From the NCBI RefSeq assembly GCF_001617365.1, contig NZ_LVJR01000005.1, forward strand, positions 1 through 61,451: DNA of 61,451 nucleotides, given 5' to 3'. The translations under genes were made by a program, and so were the position numbers. Source of the DNA: Rhodanobacter sp. FW104-R8. Its GTDB lineage: Bacteria; Pseudomonadota; Gammaproteobacteria; Xanthomonadales; Rhodanobacteraceae. Below the pieces are notes generated by a model that searched no databases, was not told where the DNA came from, and saw only the letters and a list, made by a program, of their open reading frames with translations. Shown piece after piece: positions 55,899 to 61,451 of this stretch (position 1 is the first letter of the stretch; every line of letters begins with the position of its first letter).

Positions 55899-56684
55899 TC
55901 ACATCAGGTTGCGGCCGTGGAACAGTTCCTCGATCTCGCGGCGCAGCAGCGATTCGATGCGCTGGCGTTCCTTGAACGAGAGGTCGTCGGCATGCGCCTC
56001 GAACAGGTAGGTGTCGAGGTCGAAGTCCTTGATGTGCATCTTCGTGTGGAACATGTTCTCCTGGTACACGTTGACGTCGAACATCTCGTACTTCTGGCGG
56101 ATGTGCTTGGCCAGGTAGTCCTGCACCGAATTGATCTTGTGGTCGATGAAGTGCTTCTTGCCCTTCACGTCGCGGGTGAAACCGCGTACGCGGTAGTCCG
56201 CGATCACGATGTCGGACTCGAAGCTGTCGATCAGGTAGTTCAGGGCCTTCAGCGGCGAGATCACGCCGCAGGTGGCCACGTCGATGTCCGCTCGGAACGT
56301 GGCGATGCCGTTGTGCGGGTGCGTTTCCGGGTAGGTGTGGACGGTGATGTGGCTCTTGTCCATGTGCGCCACCACCGCGCCCGCGATCGAATCGCGGCCC
56401 AGCTTCTCGACCACCGGCTCCTCGGAGATCAGGATGGTCACCGAGGCGCCCTGCGGGTCGTAGTCCTGGCGGGCCACGTTGAGGATGTTCGCGCCGATGA
56501 TCTCGGCCACGTCTGTGAGGATCTGGGTGAGCCGGTCGGCGTCGTACTGCTCGTCGATGTACTCGATGTAGCGCTGGCGCTGGTCTTCGGACACCGCATA
56601 GCAGATGTCGTAGATGTTGAAGCTCAGTGCCTTGGTCAGGTTGTTGAAACCTTGCAGGCGCAGACGGGGGAGTGGCTTGACCAC
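55899..56684 (-). CDS. speD: S-adenosylmethionine decarboxylase (SpeD)
   Basis: This 261-residue proenzyme makes decarboxylated SAM for spermidine synthesis. It belongs to the E. coli type (264 residues). The self-cleavage serine that gives the pyruvoyl group is in [15 protein letters not shown], with conserved [23 protein letters not shown]. It begins [22 protein letters not shown] as in enterobacteria. The start is GTG at 56684 with GGAGAG upstream. It diverges from clp. Confidence 0.96.
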   Translation of the reverse strand: MVKPLPRLRLQGFNNLTKALSFNIYDICYAVSEDQRQRYIEYIDEQYDADRLTQILTDVAEIIGANILNVARQDYDPQGASVTILISEEPVVEKLGRDSIAGAVVAHMDKSHITVHTYPETHPHNGIATFRADIDVATCGVISPLKALNYLIDSFESDIVIADYRVRGFTRDVKGKKHFIDHKINSVQDYLAKHIRQKYEMFDVNVYQENMFHTKMHIKDFDLDTYLFEAHADDLSFKERQRIESLLRREIEELFHGRNLM

Positions 56685-56980
56685 AGGCGGCTCTCCATGA
56701 CCGATATGTTCGGCCAGCAGCAGAGGCGGGTTAGCGACAAGGGTCCCCGCGGTATGGTGTGAAGTGCAGGCGCGCAGCCTGCACGACCCTTGTGTACCGC
56801 ATGCGACAATCCTGCCGCATCCGGGAGACCGCGAAGTATGAGGCAAAAGAAAGAGAAATTGAACCTGCCGCAATTCTTCAGGTTTGCCATAATGCCATGC
56901 TTGCAGGGATGGTCCGCGGACAAGCAGTGCCGTGTGGCAATGACCGCCGCTGTGACTACAACCATCTGTGGGGGATAGAC
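56685..56980. other. Divergent speD-clp regulatory region (296 bp), no gene
   Basis: No coding sequence is supported. It holds an 8-bp inverted repeat GTGCAGGC-GCGCA-GCCTGCAC at 56764-56784 and a CATAAT at 56888-56893 that could be a -10 for clp, without a clear -35. Sequences loosely like half CRP sites (TGTGTACCGCATGCGACA) occur at about 56791, but the match is weak. Confidence 0.4.
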
Positions 56981-57676
56981 GTGGCGCAACTCAAGTACCA
57001 GCTCCAACAGGCTTTCGAACGCTCGCAGGCGCCACTCGGCTTTGCCCCCGACCCCGCCGCGATGGAGCGCTTCCTGGCGCTGTGCCACCGCCGGCGCTAC
57101 CCGGGCAAGACCGCGATCATCCGCCCCGGCGACCCGGCCAACACGCTGTACTACGTGATCGACGGCTCGCTGGCCGTGTGCACCGAGGACGAGCAGGGGC
57201 GCGAGCTGATCCTGGCCTACATCAGCCGCGGCCAGTTCATCGGCGAGATGGGACTGTTCGTGGAGCAGGCCCAGCGCGAGTCGATGGTGCGCACGCGCAC
57301 CGCCTGCGAGATGGCCGAGATCAGCTACGAACGGCTGTTCCAGCTGATGGAGGGCCCGCTGCGCGAGGAGTGCCCGAAGATCCTGTTCGCGATCGGCTCG
57401 CAGCTCACCAACCGCCTGCTGCGCACCTCGCGCCAGGTCAGCCGGATGGCGTTCATGGACGTCACCAACCGCATCTCGCGCACCCTGCTGGACCTGTGCC
57501 AGGAGCCGGACTCGATGACCCACCCGGACGGCACCCAGATTCGTATCTCGCGCCAGGAAGTGAGCCGGATCGTGGGCTGCTCGCGCGAGATGGTCGGCCG
57601 CGTGCTCAAGCAACTGGAGGAACAGCGGATGATCGACGTCTCCGGCAAGACCATCGTGGTGCGCGGCACGCGCTGA
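56981..57676 (+). CDS. clp: Clp/CRP-family transcriptional regulator
   Basis: This 231-residue CRP-fold regulator has an N-terminal cyclic-nucleotide-binding domain (FRPGDP-like [30 protein letters not shown]), a long dimer helix and a C-terminal HTH ([26 protein letters not shown]). It matches Xanthomonas Clp in length and pattern. Clp binds c-di-GMP rather than needing cAMP, but ligand preference here is not proved. The start is GTG 56981 behind GGGGGATAGAC. It probably controls surface and secreted functions. Confidence 0.92.
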   Translation: MAQLKYQLQQAFERSQAPLGFAPDPAAMERFLALCHRRRYPGKTAIIRPGDPANTLYYVIDGSLAVCTEDEQGRELILAYISRGQFIGEMGLFVEQAQRESMVRTRTACEMAEISYERLFQLMEGPLREECPKILFAIGSQLTNRLLRTSRQVSRMAFMDVTNRISRTLLDLCQEPDSMTHPDGTQIRISRQEVSRIVGCSREMVGRVLKQLEEQRMIDVSGKTIVVRGTR

Positions 57677-58073
57677 CCGCGCGGAGCGCCCCTGGCCGGC
57701 TGCGGGCATTCGCCGCCACCGGTTGCGAGGCCGCGCTTGGATTGCGGACGGTTTTTCATCTTCGTCGGGCCGGCCTGCCCGCCCAACTGGCCGACGGCGC
57801 GCTGGGCATGGCCCATGGCCTGGTCTCCAACTCGATCCTGCTGGCGCTGGGCCTGCCGCCGGCGTGTCCGGCGCCTCGCATGCCTGGTTCGGCAACGTGC
57901 GCTGGCGGCTGTTCTGGCAGCTGGCGGTCCCCGGCGCGATCGCCGCGCCGTTCGTCGCTTGGCTGGTGCGGCACCTGCCCGAACGCGCCGTGATGGCGGC
58001 GGTGGGCAGCCTGATCGTGCTGATCGGCCTGGGTCAGCTGGCGCGCCAGTGGTGGCGATTCTCCGCGGGGCGG
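57677..58073 (+). pseudogene. Decayed TauE/SafE-family permease fragment
   Basis: The 397 bp after clp show a broken plus-strand reading. In one frame (from about 57773) it reads LPAQLADGALGMAHGLVSNSILLALGLPPA; in another (from about 57869) it continues VSGASHAWFGNVRWRLFWQL and AVPGAIAAPFVAWLVRHLPE to QWWRF. This is the N-terminal half of a TauE/SafE sulfite-exporter-type permease, with a deletion of about 15 residues and a frame change at the junction, and an upstream frameshift. The second half is absent: the sequence runs into the opposite-strand HAD gene. Confidence 0.75.
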
Positions 58074-58748
58074 TCAGAACCACTCGACGCGGGTAATCGC
58101 CCGGCCCAGCGCCTTCTCCACTTTCTTGCACAGCGCGGGCGTGCCGTTGACCAGCACCGCCTCGGCGGCCAGCTTCAGCATCGCCGCGTCGTACATCGAA
58201 TCGCCGTAGGCGACCTGCCAGGCGGCGATCCCGTGCTCGGCCAGCGACTGCACCTTGAGCTGACCCACGTTGTGTCGCAGCAGCCGCATGCCGAACCATC
58301 CCGGCCGCAGCTGCGAGGCCAGCACTTCCAGCCCGGTGAGGCCCAGTTGCTGCAGGATGCCGCTGGCCAGGGCGTGTTCGCAGCCGGTCACCACGAGCAC
58401 GCGATCCCCCGCCAGCTGGTGCCGGCGAAGCGCCTGCAGGCCATCGCGGCAGAACTGCCTCGGCCGGCGCGCCAGCGTGGCGGCGAACGTGTTCGCCGCC
58501 GCCTGGTAGCGCCGCTCGCCCAGCCCCAGCAAGGCGATGCGCACCAGCGTGTACATCGGCCAGCGTCGCGAGAACGGACGCTGCAACAGCAGCAGCGGCG
58601 AACACAGCAAGGCCAGCGCGCAGCGCCACGGCGAGCGCCGATAGCGTTCCCGCATGAACTGGTAAAACGAGTCGCCGCGGATCAGCACACCGTCGAAATC
58701 GAACAGCACCACCCGCGGCGGCGCGGCCCCCGCCTCCCCTTCCGGCAT
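58074..58748 (-). CDS. HAD-superfamily phosphatase (HAD-IB type)
   Basis: This 224-residue cytoplasmic HAD hydrolase has motif I (VVLFDFDGVLIRGDSF, two Asp), motif II (VVTGCEHALASGIL), motif III Lys (QLKVQSLAEHG) and motif IV (YGDSMYDAAML), consistent with a HAD-IB/SerB-like phosphatase. The substrate is unknown. It follows trpC by 5 bp (ATG 58748); a GTG at 58757 overlapping the trpC stop is an alternative start. It is the last gene of the trpGDC group. Its 3' end abuts the decayed permease fragment. Confidence 0.85.
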   Translation of the reverse strand: MPEGEAGAAPPRVVLFDFDGVLIRGDSFYQFMRERYRRSPWRCALALLCSPLLLLQRPFSRRWPMYTLVRIALLGLGERRYQAAANTFAATLARRPRQFCRDGLQALRRHQLAGDRVLVVTGCEHALASGILQQLGLTGLEVLASQLRPGWFGMRLLRHNVGQLKVQSLAEHGIAAWQVAYGDSMYDAAMLKLAAEAVLVNGTPALCKKVEKALGRAITRVEWF

Positions 58749-58753
58749 GACGG

Positions 58754-59548
58754 TCACGGCAGGGCGAACAGCCGCTTGAGCTCGCTGCCCGGATCCTCGG
58801 CGCGCATGAACGCCTCGCCGACCAGGAACGCCTGGATGCCGCCCGCGCGCAGGTAGGCCACGTCTTCCGGCGTGTGGATGCCGGACTCGGCCACCAGGAT
58901 GCGGTCGTACTCGATCAGCCCCTGCAGCACCAGCGAGGTCTCCAGCGAAGTCTCGAAGCTGCGCAGGTTGCGGTTGTTGACGCCGACCAGCGGCACTGGC
59001 AGCGCCATCGCGCGCTCCATCTCTTCCTCGTCGTGCACTTCGCACAGCACGTCCAGGTCGAGTTCGGCGGCCTGCAGCGACAGCTGCAGCAGCACGTCGT
59101 CGTCCAGCGCCGACACGATCAGCAGCACGCAGTCGGCGCCGATCGCCCGCGCCTCCTGCACCTGGTACGGGTCGATGATGAAATCCTTGCGCAGCACCGG
59201 CAGCGAGCACGCCTCGCGGGCCTGCTGCAGGAACGCCTCGCTGCCCTGGAAGAAATCGCTGTCGGTCAGCACCGACAGGCAGGCCGCGCCGGCGGCCTCG
59301 TAGCTGCGCGCGATCGCGGCCGGGTCGAAATCCGGCCGGATCACGCCCTTGCTGGGGCTGGCCTTCTTCACCTCGGCGATCACCGCCGGCAGGCCGGCGT
59401 CGATCTTCGCCTCGATCGCGGCGGCGAAGCCGCGGGTGGCGGGCAGGTCGGCGATGCGCGCGGCCAGCTCGGCCTCGGGCAGCCGGGCCCGGCGTTCGGC
59501 AATCTCTTCCGCCTTGCGGGCAAGAATGCGATTGAGGATGTCAGTCAT
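58754..59548 (-). CDS. trpC: Indole-3-glycerol phosphate synthase
   Basis: This 264-residue TIM-barrel enzyme closes the indole ring. Motifs include [13 protein letters not shown] (catalytic Lys), [27 protein letters not shown] (catalytic Lys) and [13 protein letters not shown]. It is monofunctional (no TrpF fusion). It is 97 bp downstream of trpD, the gap containing a partial REP element, and directly followed by the HAD phosphatase. Confidence 0.97.
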   Translation of the reverse strand: MTDILNRILARKAEEIAERRARLPEAELAARIADLPATRGFAAAIEAKIDAGLPAVIAEVKKASPSKGVIRPDFDPAAIARSYEAAGAACLSVLTDSDFFQGSEAFLQQAREACSLPVLRKDFIIDPYQVQEARAIGADCVLLIVSALDDDVLLQLSLQAAELDLDVLCEVHDEEEMERAMALPVPLVGVNNRNLRSFETSLETSLVLQGLIEYDRILVAESGIHTPEDVAYLRAGGIQAFLVGEAFMRAEDPGSELKRLFALP

Positions 59549-59605
59549 GGCGTCTCACTGTTGCTGTAGCGCGATGGAACCATGGTGTGCCGGCCTACAG
59601 GTTTT

Positions 59606-59649
59606 TGCGCGAAGGGTGTGTGGTTTTCGCGCACAGGGTGCGCTCCTAC
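59606..59649. repeat. Degenerate REP-type element between trpD and trpC
   Basis: The right arm GCGCACAGGGTGCGCTCCTAC is well preserved and identical in large part to the arms at 46868 and 55803. The left arm (GCGCGAAGGGTGTG...) is decayed. It overlaps the last 4 bases of trpD, whose stop is at 59646. Confidence 0.7.
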
Positions 59650-60704
59650 GATTGGCCCGCAAGCCGGCGGGTCGCCGCCACGAACGACCGCATTTTCGCA
59701 TGCGCCGCGCCGCTGGCAATCGTGGCGCGGGCCAGTTCGATGCCGTCGCCGATCGAGCCGACCACATCGGCCGTGTAAAGTGCCGCGCCGGCGTTCAGGC
59801 AGACGATGTCGTGCGGTATGCCCTGGCGGCCCTGCAGCGCTTCCAGCAGCATCGCCTTCGATTCTTCCGCATTTTCCACGCGCAGGTTGCGGCTGGACGC
59901 CATTGCCAGGCCGAAATCCTCCGGCTCCACTTCGTACTCGCGCACCACGCCATCGCGCAGTTCGCCGACCAGGGTGGCCGCACCCAGCGAGATCTCGTCC
60001 ATGCTGTCGCGGCCCCACACCACCAGCGCGTGCCGCGCGCCGAGCTGCTGCAGCACGCGCACCTGGATGCCGACCAGGTCGGGATGGAACACGCCCATCA
60101 GGATGTTCGGCGCGCCGGCCGGATTGGTCAGCGGCCCGAGGATGTTGAACAGCGTGCGCACGCCCATTTCCTTGCGCACCGGCGCCACCACCTTCATCGC
60201 GGGATGGTGGTTCGGCGCGAACATGAAACCGATGCCGGTCTCGGCCATGCATTGCGCGACCTGCGCCGGCGGCAATTCGATCGCCGCGCCCAGCGCCTCC
60301 AGCACGTCGGCGCTGCCGGACTTCGACGACACGCTGCGCCCGCCGTGCTTGGCGATGCACGCACCGGCCGCCGCCGCCACGAACATCGCCGAGGTGGAGA
60401 TGTTGAAGCTGGAGGCGCCGTCGCCGCCGGTGCCGACGATGTCGACGAAGTGCGGGTGCGGCGGCGCGTCCACCTTCGCCGACAGCTCGCGCATCACCCG
60501 CGCCGCGCCGGTGATCTCGCCCACGGTTTCCTTCTTCACGCGCAGGCCGGTGATGATCGCCGCGGTCATCAGCGGGCTCACCTCGCCGTTCATGATCTGG
60601 CGCATCAGCGCGATCATCTCGTCGTGGAAGATCTCGCGGTGCTCGATCGTGCGCTGCAGGGCCTCCTGCGGTGTGATGGTGATCGCGCGGGCGTGGCCGT
60701 TCAT
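59646..60704 (-). CDS. trpD: Anthranilate phosphoribosyltransferase
   Basis: This 352-residue enzyme transfers phosphoribosyl to anthranilate. It has the glycine-rich [36 protein letters not shown], the metal-binding region and [10 protein letters not shown]. It is slightly longer at the N-terminus than many homologues ([17 protein letters not shown]). It overlaps trpG by 4 bp. Confidence 0.97.
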   Translation of the reverse strand: MNGHARAITITPQEALQRTIEHREIFHDEMIALMRQIMNGEVSPLMTAAIITGLRVKKETVGEITGAARVMRELSAKVDAPPHPHFVDIVGTGGDGASSFNISTSAMFVAAAAGACIAKHGGRSVSSKSGSADVLEALGAAIELPPAQVAQCMAETGIGFMFAPNHHPAMKVVAPVRKEMGVRTLFNILGPLTNPAGAPNILMGVFHPDLVGIQVRVLQQLGARHALVVWGRDSMDEISLGAATLVGELRDGVVREYEVEPEDFGLAMASSRNLRVENAEESKAMLLEALQGRQGIPHDIVCLNAGAALYTADVVGSIGDGIELARATIASGAAHAKMRSFVAATRRLAGQS

Positions 60705-61297
60705 GCCGCCGCCCTCAGCGGCTGGCCCAGGAAATTGCGCAGCAGGTCGTGGCCGTGCTGGGTGAGGATCGACTCGGGGTGGAACTGCACGCCCTCGACC
60801 GCCAGCGTCCGGTGGCGCAGGCCCATGATCTCGTCGACCGAGCCGTCCGGGTTTTCCGTCCATGCGGTGACTTCCAGGCAGTCGGGCAGCGACGACTGCT
60901 CCACCACCAGCGAGTGGTAGCGCGTGGCCTCGAACGGATTCGGCAGCCCGGCAAACACGCCCTGCCCGCGATGGATCACCGGCGAAGTCTTCCCGTGCAT
61001 GATCCGCTTCGCGCGGATCACCTTGCCGCCGAACGCCTGGCCGATCGCCTGGTGGCCCAGGCACACGCCGAACACCGGGATCTCGCCGGCCAGCTCGCGC
61101 AGCACGTCCAGCGACACGCCCGCATCGTCCGGCGTGCCCGGCCCCGGCGAGATCATAATGTGCGAGGGCTTGAGCGCGCGGATGCCGGCCACGTCCAGCG
61201 CATCGTTGCGCACCACCTGGACCGCCTGCCCCAGCTCGCCCAGGTACTGCACGAGGTTGTAGGTGAAGCTGTCGTAGTTGTCGATCATCAGGAGCAT
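60701..61297 (-). CDS. trpG: Anthranilate synthase glutamine amidotransferase component (TrpG/PabA)
   Basis: This 198-residue class I amidotransferase has [19 protein letters not shown] at the start, the oxyanion region [12 protein letters not shown], the nucleophile Cys in [16 protein letters not shown] and the catalytic HPES. The start ATG at 61297 has AGAGATAGG upstream. It supplies ammonia to TrpE, which is not in this window. The same subunit may also serve PabB. In this order of bacteria trpG-trpD-trpC is typical. Confidence 0.96.
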   Translation of the reverse strand: MLLMIDNYDSFTYNLVQYLGELGQAVQVVRNDALDVAGIRALKPSHIMISPGPGTPDDAGVSLDVLRELAGEIPVFGVCLGHQAIGQAFGGKVIRAKRIMHGKTSPVIHRGQGVFAGLPNPFEATRYHSLVVEQSSLPDCLEVTAWTENPDGSVDEIMGLRHRTLAVEGVQFHPESILTQHGHDLLRNFLGQPLRAAA

Positions 61298-61451
61298 ATG
61301 CAACCTATCTCTTTGTTTCCATTACGCGACACTGACGGCAGTCCGAAACAGCGCCAGCAGCGGCAACCACGATTTTCATCGCTGCAATCGATGCCTCACG
61401 CGTGGCCATACATTGTGCCTTATCCCGTACCACCCTTGCCCCATCCGCATC
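61298..61451. other. Upstream of trpG (154 bp): no gene supported
   Basis: The strip from trpG to the right edge shows lower GC than the rest. An uninterrupted minus-strand frame runs from the edge to a TAG at 61305-61307, but its codon use (AGG, GTA, GGG, GCA) differs from the genome's norm. No promoter of good quality was recognised. Confidence 0.4.

Noticed and set aside
61305..61451. Open minus-strand frame from the right edge, ending 8 bp before trpG
   Set aside because: Only 48 codons, with codon use unlike the rest of the window, and not recognisable as the end of trpE or any other family. It may be a partial gene but is not supported here.

Overview
The window is GC-rich, gene-dense chromosomal DNA from a gammaproteobacterium, most likely of the order Xanthomonadales (Lysobacterales), family Rhodanobacteraceae (Rhodanobacter/Dyella-like). 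This rests on the gene content and order (a Clp-type CRP homologue divergent from speD next to coq7 and a trpG-trpD-trpC cluster; pilMNOPQ next to an mrcA-type PBP; cydP-cydA-cydB-cydX), the high GC at third codon positions, and the short dispersed intergenic repeats common in this order. I see no prophage, insertion sequence, CRISPR array or rRNA. It is mainly core genome. The unusual material lies in intergenic repeats, a few odd protein architectures and one decayed gene.

Layout. 1-5474: a MarR regulator, an RND efflux pair (membrane fusion protein and inner-membrane pump) and a small secreted protein, all on the minus strand. 5547-6065: a macrodomain hydrolase. 6144-13145: a six-gene translationally coupled MoxR/Bat operon (MoxR, DUF58, DUF4381, BatA, BatB-TPR fusion, BatD). 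13326-18523: pilMNOPQ, the type IV pilus alignment complex and secretin, divergent from mrcA (18780-21308). 21368-24957: a conserved hypothetical, citrate synthase, ribosomal protein L31 type B and a nucleoside hydrolase. 24976-25260: a 145-bp tandem repeat. 25260-30558: recG, ridA, spoT and rpoZ. 30758-35205: the retrograde phospholipid (Mla) system, with mlaA convergent to mlaFEDCB. 35284-39492: gmk, yicC, rph, rdgB and hemW.

39583-42221: a DUF1631 protein coupled to a PilZ protein. 42398-48473: pepQ, the cytochrome bd operon cydPABX, and pepP. 48470-51762: the ygfB, small coiled-coil protein, zapA, 6S RNA, 5-formyl-THF cyclo-ligase, EVE protein and rpiA neighbourhood. 51828-53723: a ClC channel with CBS domains. 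53854-54837: rplM-rpsI with a tRNA-Gln 12 nt behind rpsI. 55165-57676: coq7, speD and clp. 57740-58073: remains of a TauE/SafE gene. 58074-61297: trpG-trpD-trpC and a HAD phosphatase; the upstream trp genes are not in the window.

Functional themes are envelope biology (RND pump, Mla, pilus, PBP1a, Bat), nucleotide hygiene and stringent response (spoT, rpoZ, gmk, rdgB, rph), respiration (cydPABX, coq7) and tryptophan synthesis. Many genes overlap by 1-4 bp, and several use GTG or TTG starts (pilM, gltA, speD, clp, the EVE gene, the cyclo-ligase, pepP). I do not see a clearly undescribed multi-gene system. The best candidates for new biology are the 145-bp structured repeat, the double-MCE MlaD, the MIDAS-less BatB fusion, the tRNA at the end of a ribosomal-protein operon and the perfect palindrome behind 6S RNA.
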